The notes: generated by a model from the sequence alone, not told the origin. 64,000 bases of DNA from Legionella adelaidensis (GCF_900637865.1 NZ_LR134428.1:1-64000); one strand, 5' to 3'; shown: positions 9,514 to 19,825, numbered from the stretch's first letter. Made by a program: numbers and translations.

Positions 9514-10770
9514 TTACACGCGATAAACGGGAAATTCATTACACAAGCTTAATACTTCCTTTCTAATTTGGGTAATTTTGTTTTCGTCTTCTAAATTTTC
9601 TAATACATCTGCCACCCAATTGGCGACCACTTCAATTTCTGTTTCTTTAAACCCACGGGTTGTGACTGCCGGAGTACCTAAGCGCAATCCACTGGTTACA
9701 AAAGGAGAACGCGGATCATTGGGAACGGAATTTTTATTTACGGTAATGTTGGCTTTGCCCAAAGCTGCATCGGCATCTTTACCGGTAATATTTTTATCGA
9801 TTAAATCAAGAAGGAACAAATGGTTCTCTGTACCGCCTGAAACAATTTTATACCCTCTTCTTTGTAATGTATTAGCCATGTGTTTGGCATTGGTTATTAC
9901 TTGTTGTTGATATGTACGAAACGCAGGTTGCAATGCTTCTTTAAAAGCAACTGCCTTGGCAGCAATCACATGCATTAAAGGCCCACCTTGGCTACCAGGG
10001 AAAACTGCAGAGTTAATTTTTTTCTCTATTTCCTCATTGGACTTAGCTAAAATAAGCCCCCCACGCGGACCGCGTAAAGTTTTATGGGTAGTAGAAGTGA
10101 CCACATCTGCAAAAGGAACAGGATTAGGATATAAATTTGCAGCTACTAAGCCAGCCACATGGGCCATATCTATCATTAAATAAGCACCAACGGCATCGGC
10201 AATTTTCCGAAAACGTTGCCAGTCAATAATTTGTGAGTACGCCGAAAAGCCCGCAATAATCATCTTTGGTTGATGCTGGTGTGCTAAGGCTTCGACCTCT
10301 TCATAATTTATCAACCCCGTATTAACATCTAAACCATACTGGAAAGCATGGTATAATTTTCCCGAAAAATTTACGGAAGATCCGTGAGTTAGGTGACCTC
10401 CATGAGGAAGTGCCATCCCTAAAACTGCATCCCCAGGATTTAATAAAGCCATCATTACGGCCGCGTTGGCTTGGGAGCCTGAGTGGGGCTGCACATTGAC
10501 ATAATCTGCAGAAAATAACTCTTTAGCCCTTTCAATAGCTAAATTTTCTGCAATATCTACATTTTCACAACCTCCATAGTATCTTTTACCCGGGTATCCT
10601 TCTGCATATTTATTAGTCAGCACCGAACCCTGCGCTGCCAGAACGCGCGGGCTAGCATAATTTTCAGAGGCAATTAACTCAAGATGTTCTTCCTGACGAA
10701 TTTTTTCCCTTTCAATTGCTTGCCAGAGTGCATCATCAAACCCGGAAATAGTATAACTATGGTCGAACAT
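9514..10770 (-). CDS. glyA: Serine hydroxymethyltransferase GlyA
   Basis: GlyA is a PLP enzyme that converts serine and tetrahydrofolate to glycine and methylene-tetrahydrofolate. The 418-residue length is standard. Visible are the N-terminal [18 protein letters not shown] segment, [12 protein letters not shown], and the PLP-lysine motif [15 protein letters not shown]. The start ATG at 10770 is preceded by AGGACCTCC. It is the first gene of the minus-strand operon leading to nrdR, nusB, thiL, pgpA and possibly the AI-2E permease. Confidence 0.97.
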   Translation of the reverse strand: MFDHSYTISGFDDALWQAIEREKIRQEEHLELIASENYASPRVLAAQGSVLTNKYAEGYPGKRYYGGCENVDIAENLAIERAKELFSADYVNVQPHSGSQANAAVMMALLNPGDAVLGMALPHGGHLTHGSSVNFSGKLYHAFQYGLDVNTGLINYEEVEALAHQHQPKMIIAGFSAYSQIIDWQRFRKIADAVGAYLMIDMAHVAGLVAANLYPNPVPFADVVTSTTHKTLRGPRGGLILAKSNEEIEKKINSAVFPGSQGGPLMHVIAAKAVAFKEALQPAFRTYQQQVITNAKHMANTLQRRGYKIVSGGTENHLFLLDLIDKNITGKDADAALGKANITVNKNSVPNDPRSPFVTSGLRLGTPAVTTRGFKETEIEVVANWVADVLENLEDENKITQIRKEVLSLCNEFPVYRV

Positions 10771-10787
10771 GGAGGTCCTTGGGAAAA

Positions 10788-11093
10788 TTATTTTATAATC
10801 AAATCATTACGAACCGATTGTACATTTGCCGTTTTTTTGGCAATTTCACCGGCTTTAACTTTTACACTAGCGTTATTAACAAACCCGCTTAATTGCACTT
10901 CGTCCTTATAAGTTTTTACATTAATAGCAAATCCCTCGGCGCCTAATTTATCGATAAGGCTCGCTTTTACTTTTGCAGTAATCGTAGTGCTGTCTAAATA
11001 CTGACCAGTCGTTTCTGGTTTTGACTGTTTGGCACAAGCTATAATGATAAAGGCAAATAGCGTTAATGAAATGCATTTAAATATCCGTAACAT
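10788..11093 (-). CDS. BON-domain lipoprotein (OsmY-like), 101 residues
   Basis: The N-terminus ([22 protein letters not shown]) is a lipoprotein signal peptide with an IIAC lipobox. The rest is a single BON domain: [35 protein letters not shown]...[26 protein letters not shown] domains are thought to bind phospholipid or other envelope surfaces; OsmY and DolP are relatives. The protein is probably anchored in the envelope. It lies just upstream of glyA on the same strand (17-base gap), though a separate promoter for glyA is possible. Confidence 0.85.
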   Translation of the reverse strand: MLRIFKCISLTLFAFIIIACAKQSKPETTGQYLDSTTITAKVKASLIDKLGAEGFAINVKTYKDEVQLSGFVNNASVKVKAGEIAKKTANVQSVRNDLIIK

Positions 11094-11237
11094 ACTTTAC
11101 CTACTCCCTATTTTTAAACTTAGAAAGCTTAGCATAATTGTGAGGAAAGGAAAGTATCACTCTGTTTTTAAGGACATATGGCCTTATTGCTTTGTTAGGG
11201 CTTTTTATGGCAATTTTATTTTGCGTGAAGCATCAAT

Positions 11238-11702
11238 TTAACCGTGCCCGTGCAGGTTCCCCGTAATATTCGGTTGAACTCGCGCTATATGCCCATGCTC
11301 GTGACTTTCCGGAGCTACTATAGGAGCGGCACTTTGTACATGACCATGTTGATGTATTGCTGCTACTGGTGCTTGGCCTATATGTCCATGCTGATTTCTA
11401 GCGGCCCTAATTGGAGCAGTCGGCGTTATGTGTCCATGATAATGAGGAGCCGGTGGCGGTACAGGTGCTACTGGGACGAAGATTATCTCCTCTTCCTGAA
11501 CTATTACAACAGGCTTGGTATGTGCATGCACATGGGTTCTTGTCGTTTTTCTTGCTTGTTGAACGATTGGTTTTTCTACAATTTTTTTAGCTACTTTCTT
11601 GGCAGCTGGTTTAGGGGTTGGCTTGGCGATCGCTTGCGGTTTTTCTGAATTACAGGAAACAAGTAATAGAGAAGAGACCATTAATAAAAAGATACGTTTC
11701 AT
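11238..11702 (-). CDS. Histidine-rich lipoprotein with five His-Gly-His repeats
   Basis: The ATG at 11702 opens a lipoprotein signal (MKRIFLLMVSSLLLVSC, Cys as lipobox). After it comes a Lys/Ala/Pro-rich linker (PKPAAKKVAKKIVEKP), a segment HVHAHTK, then a Pro-rich region (PVAPVPPPAP), and five HGH tripeptides spaced about 14-17 residues apart, each in a setting such as QHGHI or HEHGHI. Such arrays suggest binding of zinc, nickel or copper at the cell surface; this is inferred, not shown. I do not recognise a named family. No metal transporter gene is adjacent. An earlier GTG at 11714 would add four residues and is unlikely. Confidence 0.75.
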   Translation of the reverse strand: MKRIFLLMVSSLLLVSCNSEKPQAIAKPTPKPAAKKVAKKIVEKPIVQQARKTTRTHVHAHTKPVVIVQEEEIIFVPVAPVPPPAPHYHGHITPTAPIRAARNQHGHIGQAPVAAIHQHGHVQSAAPIVAPESHEHGHIARVQPNITGNLHGHG

Positions 11703-11730
11703 TTTACAGCTCACATTGGGATAAAAACAG

Positions 11731-11758
11731 CATCCGCCCGAATTAGTCCAGGCGGATG
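11731..11758 (-). terminator. Rho-independent terminator after the 11777-12187 gene
   Basis: The arms CATCCGCC (11731-11738) and GGCGGATG (11751-11758) pair perfectly around a 12-base loop. Read on the minus strand the stem is followed by CTGTTTTT, the expected U-tract. It lies 19 bases past the stop of the secreted-protein gene. Confidence 0.8.
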
Positions 11759-11776
11759 AAAAGTGATTAATGTGTA

Positions 11777-12187
11777 TTATCGTTTAATCTTTAACTCTGC
11801 TTTGGGTTGTTTTAAATAATTAGGAATAATATTTATTGTTGAATAACGCGGAGTATATTGAGAATAAATCGGATACCCGGCTAAATTGGTAATATTAATC
11901 ATCATTCCATGGCTGCAACGACCATTATAGAAAAGACTTATATAATGTGGAGCATCATTTACATAAATGTAAAAAGGTATTAAGGGAGTTCCATCATTAA
12001 ACTGGCCAGAGACAATGAAATCCTCATAACTGAAGTTATTGATTTCAATTTCACACAATCCAGGCATTGATACCGAATTCTTCACATTGTCATTTTTCCC
12101 TGCCTGAGGATGATAATGCGTGTTGACTGCAAATGCAGAAGAAAATAACCCGAGACAACACACTAATAAGAGTGACTTTAACTTCAT
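11777..12187 (-). CDS. Secreted protein of unknown function, 136 residues
   Basis: The start at 12187 is chosen because AAAGGTG precedes it by a proper distance and it opens a clean Sec signal peptide (MKLKSLLLVCCLGLFSSAFA, cleavage likely after AFA). The frame continues 10 codons upstream without support. The mature part (about 116 residues) has a short His-rich start (NTHYHPQAGKND), several aromatic residues (YEDFIVSGQF, FYIYVNDAPHYISLFYN) and two cysteines (LCEIE and GRCSHG) that could form a disulfide in the periplasm. I do not recognise the family. Confidence 0.75.
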   Translation of the reverse strand: MKLKSLLLVCCLGLFSSAFAVNTHYHPQAGKNDNVKNSVSMPGLCEIEINNFSYEDFIVSGQFNDGTPLIPFYIYVNDAPHYISLFYNGRCSHGMMINITNLAGYPIYSQYTPRYSTINIIPNYLKQPKAELKIKR

Positions 12188-12383
12188 ATATACACCTTTT
12201 GACTTAGATGGAGACAAGATGGTAACAAAGTATTGCTTTTAGTCAATGGGGTATTAAAAGAAACAATACATTCAAAACTTTCCTTTATAAATGCCCACAC
12301 ATCATCCTGCATCTCTTTTAAGTAGTCTTGTATGCACGTGCTTTTGCAACTTACTGTTTGATTTTTAATAATTAAAACTTAAT

Positions 12384-12412
12384 TTGGCGGATCAATTAAA
12401 AAATGATATAAG
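12384..12412 (+). promoter_or_regulatory. Probable sigma-70 promoter of the first RND operon
   Basis: TTGGCG (12384-12389) and TATAAG (12407-12412) are separated by exactly 17 bases, and the adaptor gene starts 33 bases further on. No operator palindrome or regulator gene is evident next to it. Confidence 0.55.
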
Positions 12413-12444
12413 CTACCTTAATTGATTGTAAAAAGGGACACGCA

Positions 12445-13692
12445 ATGAGAAAGCGTATGACCATTATGATAATTGCCTTAGGAATTATCTTTGGTGGGAT
12501 CATAGGATATAATATTTTCAAAGGGATCATGATGAAGCGCTATTTTGCTCATTTTGAATCCCCAGCTGTTACTGTTTCTTCAGTTACAGTGAAAGAACAG
12601 AATTGGGAACCGCGTCTGCCCGCCGTCGGTAATTTTTCGGCAATGAATGGGGTAAACGTAGGTTCAGAAGCTGCTGGCAACGTCGTGCAATTACTTTTTG
12701 ATTCCGGGCAATTTATTTCTAAAGATGAACTTTTATTAGTGATTGATGATAGCGTTGAGCAAGCCAAACTAAAATATAATCAATCCGAGCTTACGCTGCA
12801 GCAATTAAATTACAAACGAATGAGTGACCTTTTCAAGCGTGGAGCCACACCAAGCTCAAGCGTTGATGAGGCAAAAGCACGTTTACAACAAGCAGAAGCA
12901 AATGTAGAAAGCACGCAGGCAGCTATTGCCCAGAAGCATATCAAAGCGCCTTTTACTGGTAAATTAGGTATACGCCAGGTAAGTTTAGGCCAATATATTA
13001 CTCCAGGCCAAACCAATATTGTCACATTACAGTCTCTCGACCCGCTTTTTCTGGAGTTTTATTTGCCAGAGCAATTATTACCAAAATTACATTTAAATCA
13101 GCCAATTAATTTTACCGTAGAACAAAACCCAGACGTAATCTTTGAAGGAAAAATCACAGCCCTCAATGCAAAAGTAGATATTAACACCCACAACATTTTA
13201 ATCCAGGCCACCGTGCCAAATTGCCCTAGTGATGTACTCACCAATCTGACTAAGACTAATCTGTTTAAGACCAGTAAAGATCCAAACAGCGGTAAAACTT
13301 TAGTCCAGTGTGACAGTGAATTAAATCAAAAAAATAAAATCAAACAATATAATTTTATTCCTGGAATGTTCGCAGCTATTGATATCAGTCAGCCGAAACT
13401 ACCTAACGTTATTGTGCTGCCCACTACCGCCATTTCCTATAGTCTTTACGGTAATTCTGTTTTCCTTATTAACAAAGAAAAAACGGATGAAGGCAAAGAA
13501 ATTTTAAAGGTGAAACGTACTTTCATTGAAACAGGTGATCAACAAGGAAATTATACGGTTGTAACCAAAGGGTTAAAAGCAGGTCAAATCGTAGTCTCCT
13601 CTGGCGATCTAAAGCTGGAAGATGATACTCGGGTGGAAATAAACAATACTGTAAATTTACCCAATATCGCTCCTGTTAAACTAAGTGAATAA
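12445..13692 (+). CDS. RND efflux pump periplasmic adaptor (membrane fusion protein)
   Basis: A HlyD/AcrA-type adaptor of 415 residues, linking an inner-membrane RND permease to an outer-membrane channel. An uncleaved N-terminal membrane anchor (MTIMIIALGIIFGGIIGYNIF) is followed by a barrel-sandwich segment (AVGNFSAMNGVNVGSEAAGNV), an alpha-helical hairpin rich in Gln/Ala (about 105-155), the second lipoyl half (IKAPFTGKLGIRQVSLGQYI) and the beta-barrel and membrane-proximal domains. It is 16 bases upstream of the permease gene with a ribosome site between, so they form one operon. No outer-membrane TolC-like gene is present here. Confidence 0.92.
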   Translation: MRKRMTIMIIALGIIFGGIIGYNIFKGIMMKRYFAHFESPAVTVSSVTVKEQNWEPRLPAVGNFSAMNGVNVGSEAAGNVVQLLFDSGQFISKDELLLVIDDSVEQAKLKYNQSELTLQQLNYKRMSDLFKRGATPSSSVDEAKARLQQAEANVESTQAAIAQKHIKAPFTGKLGIRQVSLGQYITPGQTNIVTLQSLDPLFLEFYLPEQLLPKLHLNQPINFTVEQNPDVIFEGKITALNAKVDINTHNILIQATVPNCPSDVLTNLTKTNLFKTSKDPNSGKTLVQCDSELNQKNKIKQYNFIPGMFAAIDISQPKLPNVIVLPTTAISYSLYGNSVFLINKEKTDEGKEILKVKRTFIETGDQQGNYTVVTKGLKAGQIVVSSGDLKLEDDTRVEINNTVNLPNIAPVKLSE

Positions 13693-13708
13693 AACTAATA
13701 AGGTTTAA

Positions 13709-16700
13709 ATGAAATTTACAGATTTATTTATTAAAAGACCTGTTTTAGCGACCGTTGTAAGTTTGCTAATTTTTTTGTTTGGTCTGAATTCCATTAGCAA
13801 AATACAGGTCCGCCAGTTTCCGGAAATGGATAATACGGTAATCACCGTTACCACCGCATACCCCGGCGCGGATGCTAACCTCATTGCCGGTTTTATCACT
13901 ACTCCTTTAGAAGCTGCGATTGCAAGCGCTGAAGGTATTGACTACATGACCTCTTCCAGCACGCAAGGGGTTAGTACCATTACGTTAAACATTAAACTAA
14001 ATTTTGATCCACAAATTGCTTTCACTGATGTAATGAGTAAAGTACAGCAAACGATCAATTTATTGCCACCACAATCACAACAGCCTGTGATCGTAAAATC
14101 TTCTGATTCGTCCTCTGCACTTTTATATCTCAGTTTAGACAGTGAAAAAATGACGGCCCAACAGATTACTGACTACGCTACGCGCGTAGTCCAACCACAA
14201 TTACAAACTGTGGAAGGCGTTGCTAAAGCAGAAATATTGGGTGGACAAACTTATTCCATGCGTATTTTTTTAAATCCCATCAAGATGGCTGCTTTGAAAG
14301 TGAGTCCCTCCGAAGTATTTACTGTATTAGCTAACAATAACTTCCTAACTGCTGCGGGTAGTACGAAAGGAGAATATGTTGCGATTGGGATTAATGCCCA
14401 AACCAACTTAAATAGCGCCCAAGGCTTTAGTCAGCTTATTGTGCGTAGCGATAAAAGCTCCATTATCCGCTTAAAAGATGTTGCAAGAATTGAGCTGGGC
14501 TCTCAAAGTTATGATACGTCCGTTACTTTTGACGGTAAAAGAGCGGTATTTATTGGAATTTCCCCAACTCCCACCGCCAATCCTTTAACGGTTATATCTA
14601 AAGTAAGAGAACTCTTCCCTTCTATCGTTAAGCAATTCCCTCCTTCTTTAAAAGGATTAATTGTTTATGATGCTACCGAGTTTATCCGTGAATCCATCCA
14701 TGAAGTGATTACGACTATTGTGGAAGCGGCTGCCATTGTTGTTTTGGTTATTTACTTGTTCTTGGGCTCTTTTCGCTCTGTATTAATTCCTATCGTGACA
14801 ATTCCTTTGTCTCTGGTAGGCGTTGCTACCTTAATGCTTTTCTTAGGTTATTCTATTAATTTACTTACGTTACTAGCCTTTGTATTAGCTATTGGCCTTG
14901 TCGTAGACGATGCCATTGTTGTGGTGGAAAATATACATAGGCATATTGAAGAAGGTAAATCTCCTTTTCAGGCGGCAATTGAAGGTGCGCGAGAAATTTT
15001 TACTCCGATTATTGCCATGACCATAACTCTTGCTGCAGTGTACGCACCGATTGGTTTTATGGAAGGTCTAACGGGGGCTTTATTCAAGGAGTTTGCTTTC
15101 ACCCTTGCGTCGGCAGTGGTGATTTCTGGTATTATCGCTTTAACGCTTTCACCAATGATGTGCTCAAAGATTCTCACCTCAGAGGTATCCAGCGGCCGTT
15201 TTGTGCATTTCCTTGACAACCTTTTCTCTCGCTTACAATTACGCTACAAGAGAGCCCTGCATAGTTTGCTACAAACGCGCTCTATCATGCTTGTGTTTGC
15301 TGCCGTTATTCTTTTGGTTCTTCCCTATTTATATAGCCACACAGCAGCTGAAACGGCACCTGAAGAAGATCAGGGGTTTTTCTTTGTCGCCAGTATTGCC
15401 CCCCAATATGCCACGTTAGATTACGTAGAGGCATATACAAATTTATTTGGAAAAATATATACAAGCTTCCCAGAAACGAATCATTATTTTACCATTAATA
15501 GCCAATCCCCGATGTCTGGAATGGTTTTAAAACCATGGGATCAGAGGGCAAGCCAATTTGCTATGAAAGCCCCCCTACAGTATAAGCTCGATCAAATTAC
15601 CGGCTTAAAATCCTTCGCCGTAATTCCTCCCCCGCTACCTGGTGGTGGAGGTGGAACCCCAATACAATTTGTTATTAAAACAACCAGTGACTTTAAAACC
15701 TTGTATGAAGTTTCAACCAAACTGTTAGAAAAAGCGAAGCAAAGTGGCATGTTTATATATCTTGATAATAGTCTACGTTTTAATAAGCCACAGATTGATC
15801 TACAAATAAACCGCTCAAAAGCTTCGGATTTGGGCTTGGATATGCAAGCATTAGGTAGCAGTTTAACCAGTGCTTTATCCGGAGGTTATGTTAACTTTTT
15901 CGATCTTCAAGGACGTAGTTATCAAGTAATTCCACAATTAGAAAGACGTTTTCGCTTAACACCCGAAGAATTAGGGCAAGTTTATGTAAAAACTTCTAAT
16001 GATAGTATGGTGCCTATTTCTACGGTAGTTACTCCAAAAGCATTAACCCAGCCGAATGCACTCTCCCACTTCCAACAATTAAATTCTGCGACAATCCAAG
16101 GTGTAACTATGCCTGGAGTAACGCTAGGACAAGGACTTGGCTATTTACAACAAGAAGCAGATAATCTTTTACCGAAAGGGTTTGCTTATGATTATGGCGG
16201 CCAGTCTCGTCAATTTTTCCAAGAAGGCAGTACGCTATTAATCGCTTTCTTTCTCTCAATTGTAATTATTTTCTTGGTTTTATCTGCACAATATGAAAGT
16301 TTTAGAGATCCACTAATTATTCTAATTAGCGTTCCTATGTCGATTTGCGGAGCATTAATTCCCCTAAATCTCGGAGCAGCTACAATTAACATTTATACCC
16401 AAGTTGGCTTAATCACCCTTATTGGTCTGATAAGTAAACACGGTATTTTAATTGTAGACTTTGCTAACCATTTACAACGACAAAAAAATCTAGACAAACA
16501 AGCAGCCGTAGAAGAAGCAGCGGCTATTCGCTTAAGGCCTATTTTGATGACTACAGCAGCCATGGTATTCGGTGTGTTGCCTTTACTTTTCGCTTCCGGC
16601 GCTGGAGCCGTTAGCCGTTATAATATTGGCTTGGTTATTTCTGCGGGCTTATTAGTAGGGACTTGTTTCACGCTCTTCGTAGTACCTACAATGTATACCT

Positions 16701-16771
16701 ATTTAGCAGCTGATCACAGGCATGACGAGATGGAAGAAAAATCCCCACTCCCTGATGGTTCGCCCGGATAA
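13709..16771 (+). CDS. RND multidrug efflux permease (HAE1 type)
   Basis: A 1020-residue inner-membrane proton/drug antiporter of the AcrB/MexF type. It begins MKFTDLFIKRPVLATVVSLL, has two large periplasmic loops, and carries the TM4 proton-relay motif AIGLVVDDAIVVVENIHRHIEEG with the twin aspartates. The C-terminal half has GLISKHGILIVDFANH and RLRPILMTTAAMVFGVLPLL. The last residues (SPLPDGSPG) are encoded by DNA that resembles the repeat just downstream (16743-16801), so the original C-terminus may have been altered. The substrate cannot be read from the sequence. Confidence 0.94.
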   Translation: MKFTDLFIKRPVLATVVSLLIFLFGLNSISKIQVRQFPEMDNTVITVTTAYPGADANLIAGFITTPLEAAIASAEGIDYMTSSSTQGVSTITLNIKLNFDPQIAFTDVMSKVQQTINLLPPQSQQPVIVKSSDSSSALLYLSLDSEKMTAQQITDYATRVVQPQLQTVEGVAKAEILGGQTYSMRIFLNPIKMAALKVSPSEVFTVLANNNFLTAAGSTKGEYVAIGINAQTNLNSAQGFSQLIVRSDKSSIIRLKDVARIELGSQSYDTSVTFDGKRAVFIGISPTPTANPLTVISKVRELFPSIVKQFPPSLKGLIVYDATEFIRESIHEVITTIVEAAAIVVLVIYLFLGSFRSVLIPIVTIPLSLVGVATLMLFLGYSINLLTLLAFVLAIGLVVDDAIVVVENIHRHIEEGKSPFQAAIEGAREIFTPIIAMTITLAAVYAPIGFMEGLTGALFKEFAFTLASAVVISGIIALTLSPMMCSKILTSEVSSGRFVHFLDNLFSRLQLRYKRALHSLLQTRSIMLVFAAVILLVLPYLYSHTAAETAPEEDQGFFFVASIAPQYATLDYVEAYTNLFGKIYTSFPETNHYFTINSQSPMSGMVLKPWDQRASQFAMKAPLQYKLDQITGLKSFAVIPPPLPGGGGGTPIQFVIKTTSDFKTLYEVSTKLLEKAKQSGMFIYLDNSLRFNKPQIDLQINRSKASDLGLDMQALGSSLTSALSGGYVNFFDLQGRSYQVIPQLERRFRLTPEELGQVYVKTSNDSMVPISTVVTPKALTQPNALSHFQQLNSATIQGVTMPGVTLGQGLGYLQQEADNLLPKGFAYDYGGQSRQFFQEGSTLLIAFFLSIVIIFLVLSAQYESFRDPLIILISVPMSICGALIPLNLGAATINIYTQVGLITLIGLISKHGILIVDFANHLQRQKNLDKQAAVEEAAAIRLRPILMTTAAMVFGVLPLLFASGAGAVSRYNIGLVISAGLLVGTCFTLFVVPTMYTYLAADHRHDEMEEKSPLPDGSPG

Positions 16772-16892
16772 ACAAAATCTCCGCTCCCTCATGGTCGCGT
16801 CTCAGATTACCATACCAACCGAGCCGCGCACGTAAGTAAGCGGAAATTTGGTTTACTCTTCATACCAGAAGTCGCTTCAATGCTAAACCCTT

Positions 16893-16919
16893 CCTTGATT
16901 ACGTTTCACTCCATCAAGG
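16893..16919. repeat. 27-base palindromic repeat, copy 1
   Basis: The element has inverted ends CCTTGAT/ATCAAGG around TACGTTTCACTCC. Its sister at 62073-62099 differs at only two of 27 positions. Both copies lie just downstream of an RND permease gene. Confidence 0.7.
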
Positions 16920-16993
16920 CTACTTTATGTTTGCAATGACGTGAATAAAACTCTGTGGTAAACTCGCGGGTTTATTTTTTACAGGTTATCTCA

Positions 16994-19759
16994 ATGGAAA
17001 AAACGTATTCTCCTCAGCAAATCGAAGAAAAATGTTATGAGAAATGGGAAAACCACCATTACTTTGAGCCAAAAGGAACGGCTAAACCTTTTTGTGTAAT
17101 GCTGCCTCCGCCTAATGTCACCGGCAGTTTACATATGGGCCATGGCTTTCAACATACTTTGATTGACGCTTTAATACGTTACCAACGCATGATGGGAAGA
17201 CGTACCCTATGGCAACCGGGAACCGACCATGCCGGAATTTCCACCCAACTCGTAGTAGAAAGCCAATTAGAACGCGAAGGCCTTTCACGAAAAAACATGA
17301 CGCGGGAAGAATTCTTACAACGCGTTTGGCAATGGAAAGAAGAATCTGGCGGAACCATTACCCGACAAATGCGACGTATTGGGTCTTCCGTTGACTGGTC
17401 CCGTGAACGCTTTACAATGGACGAGGGGCTATCAGCTGCTGTTCAGAAAGTATTTGTGCAACTATACGAAGATGGCCTTATATATCGAGGAACCCGATTA
17501 GTAAATTGGGATCCTAAATTGGGTACTGCTATTTCTGACCTGGAGGTACTTTCAGAAGAAGAAGACGGATATCTCTGGCATATACGTTATCCCATAGCTA
17601 ATTCCAATGAATCCATCGTAATCGCAACCACAAGACCTGAAACGCTCTTAGGCGACACTGCCGTTGCCGTACATCCGGAAGATCCCCGCTATACACATTT
17701 AATTGGCAAAGAAGTACAACTCCCGCTTTGCGATCGTACTATTCCAATTATTGCCGACGAATACGTTGATCCTGAATTTGGCAGTGGATGTGTAAAAATA
17801 ACACCGGCTCATGACTTTAACGATCATGAAATTGGTAAACGCCATGCGCTTCCTATGATTAGTATTCTTACTAAAAAGGGAACTATTAATAAAAATGCTC
17901 CTATTGCCTATCAAGGAATGGACCGCTTTGTAGCCAGGGAACAAATTATTACTGATTTAGAGGCACAGCATTTATTAGTAAAAACAGAGCCTCATAAGTT
18001 AAAAGTTCCGCGCGGTGAAAAATCGAATGTAATTATTGAACCATTACTTACGGATCAGTGGTATGTAAAAACTCAGCCTTTAGCGCAACCAGCTATTGAG
18101 GCCGTAAGGAACGGGGAAATAAAATTTGTTCCTGATAATTGGTCTAAAACCTATTTTCAGTGGATGGAAAATATTGAAGACTGGTGTATAAGTCGCCAAC
18201 TTTGGTGGGGACATCGGATCCCTGCCTGGTATGATAACCATGGGCATGTTTACGTAGGTTACAGTGAAAAAGATGTGCGCTTTAAATATAAATTAGATGC
18301 CTCCGTTTCATTAAAACAAGATGAGGATGTTTTAGATACGTGGTTTTCCTCGGCGTTATGGCCTTTCTCTACCCTCGGCTGGCCAGAGCGTACTCCTGAT
18401 TTAGAGCAGTTCTATCCCACTTCTGTACTTTTTACAGGCTTTGATATTATCTTTTTTTGGGTAGCCCGAATGATTATGATGGGCTTAAAATTTACTGGAA
18501 AAATCCCTTTCAAAGACATCATTATTACCGGCCTTATCTGCGATAGTGAAGGCAAAAAAATGTCCAAATCCAAAGGCAATGTTTTGGATCCATTAGACAT
18601 CATTGATGGTATCGAATTAGAGGCACTAGTGGCCAAACGTACTGACAAATTAATGCTCAACTCCGTGCGTGATAAAATTATCAAAGCGACTAGAAAACAA
18701 TTTCCAGAAGGCATACCAGCTTATGGGAGTGACGCACTGCGCTTTACGTTCTGCTCTTTAGCCTCTACTGCAAGAACGGTTCGTTTTGATTTAAACCGTG
18801 TAGAAGGATATCGAAATTTTTGTAATAAACTATGGAATGCAGCCCGTTATGTATTGATGAGCACAGATGAAGAGCGCATCGATTTTGGGGATGGTGCATT
18901 CCAATATAGCCCCGCTGACCAATGGATTCTATCTAAATTACAACGGATAAAAACAACTTGTCATTATTACTTTGAAACGTACCGTTTTGACTTGTTAACC
19001 AATACTTTGTATGACTTTGTGTGGCATGAATATTGTGACTGGTACTTGGAACTGTCAAAACCCGTATTAAATGATGACGAGTCTTTAGGTTCTATGAAAA
19101 GAGGTACCAGAAGAACCCTCATTCATGTATTGGATCAAATATTAAAATTACTCCACCCCATCATTCCTTTTGTGACTGAAGAAATTTGGCAAAAGATAAC
19201 AAAATTAACCAGTGAAAATGGTGAAACCATTATGCTAAGCCAATACCCACTGGTAGAAGATGAATTTATAAATGACCAGATTGAAGAAGAGTTAGAATGG
19301 GTTAAAAAAATCATTCAGTCGGTTAGAACAATCCGCAGCGAAATGGGAATAAGCCCTGCGAAAGTAATTCCTCTCAAACTTCGTAATGCTAATGAAATCG
19401 TTAAAGAGCGCGTGAATAAATACAGTGCTATTCTGCAAACGCTAGGTAAAGTTCATAATATTCAATGTTTAGCCGCTGAAGAAACAGTTCCTGCATCAGC
19501 AAGTGCCGTAGTGGGAGATCTGGAGTTATTAATTCCCATGGCAGGCCTCATTGATAGAGAAGCTGAGTTACAGCGATTAGCAAAAGAAATTAGTAAATTA
19601 GAAAAAGATATTTCCTTAGCCGAAACAAAATTAGGAAACCCCGCCTTTACCGACAAAGCACCAGCCGAGATCATTGCAAAAGAGCAAGAAAAATTAGCAC
19701 AAGCTAAAGCGGCTAAGGAGAAGTTGTTAAAGAACAAGGAAATGGTGGAAGGATTATAG
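16994..19759 (+). CDS. valS: Valyl-tRNA synthetase
   Basis: ValS charges tRNA-Val and edits mischarged threonine. The 921-residue protein shows the class-I signature PPPNVTGSLHMGH, the editing domain (TTRPETLLGDTAVAVHPEDP), the KMSKS loop (GKKMSKSKGN), the anticodon-binding domain and the C-terminal coiled coil (AELQRLAKEISKLEKDISLAE). The start ATG at 16994, preceded by ACAGG, matches the family's MEKTYSPQQIE-type beginning; the frame runs 13 codons further upstream without support. Confidence 0.97.
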   Translation: MEKTYSPQQIEEKCYEKWENHHYFEPKGTAKPFCVMLPPPNVTGSLHMGHGFQHTLIDALIRYQRMMGRRTLWQPGTDHAGISTQLVVESQLEREGLSRKNMTREEFLQRVWQWKEESGGTITRQMRRIGSSVDWSRERFTMDEGLSAAVQKVFVQLYEDGLIYRGTRLVNWDPKLGTAISDLEVLSEEEDGYLWHIRYPIANSNESIVIATTRPETLLGDTAVAVHPEDPRYTHLIGKEVQLPLCDRTIPIIADEYVDPEFGSGCVKITPAHDFNDHEIGKRHALPMISILTKKGTINKNAPIAYQGMDRFVAREQIITDLEAQHLLVKTEPHKLKVPRGEKSNVIIEPLLTDQWYVKTQPLAQPAIEAVRNGEIKFVPDNWSKTYFQWMENIEDWCISRQLWWGHRIPAWYDNHGHVYVGYSEKDVRFKYKLDASVSLKQDEDVLDTWFSSALWPFSTLGWPERTPDLEQFYPTSVLFTGFDIIFFWVARMIMMGLKFTGKIPFKDIIITGLICDSEGKKMSKSKGNVLDPLDIIDGIELEALVAKRTDKLMLNSVRDKIIKATRKQFPEGIPAYGSDALRFTFCSLASTARTVRFDLNRVEGYRNFCNKLWNAARYVLMSTDEERIDFGDGAFQYSPADQWILSKLQRIKTTCHYYFETYRFDLLTNTLYDFVWHEYCDWYLELSKPVLNDDESLGSMKRGTRRTLIHVLDQILKLLHPIIPFVTEEIWQKITKLTSENGETIMLSQYPLVEDEFINDQIEEELEWVKKIIQSVRTIRSEMGISPAKVIPLKLRNANEIVKERVNKYSAILQTLGKVHNIQCLAAEETVPASASAVVGDLELLIPMAGLIDREAELQRLAKEISKLEKDISLAETKLGNPAFTDKAPAEIIAKEQEKLAQAKAAKEKLLKNKEMVEGL

Positions 19760-19825
19760 ATAAGAAAATGGAAAATTATTTTTTTAAAACTATAATTTAA
19801 CAGGAAGAATTTCAAGGAGTTAATT

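Noticed and set aside
11244-11648. A 134-codon plus-strand frame rich in Met, Tyr and Arg
   Set aside because: It is antisense to the His-rich lipoprotein gene; its odd composition follows from the HGH repeat codons, and the minus frame has a proper lipoprotein signal.
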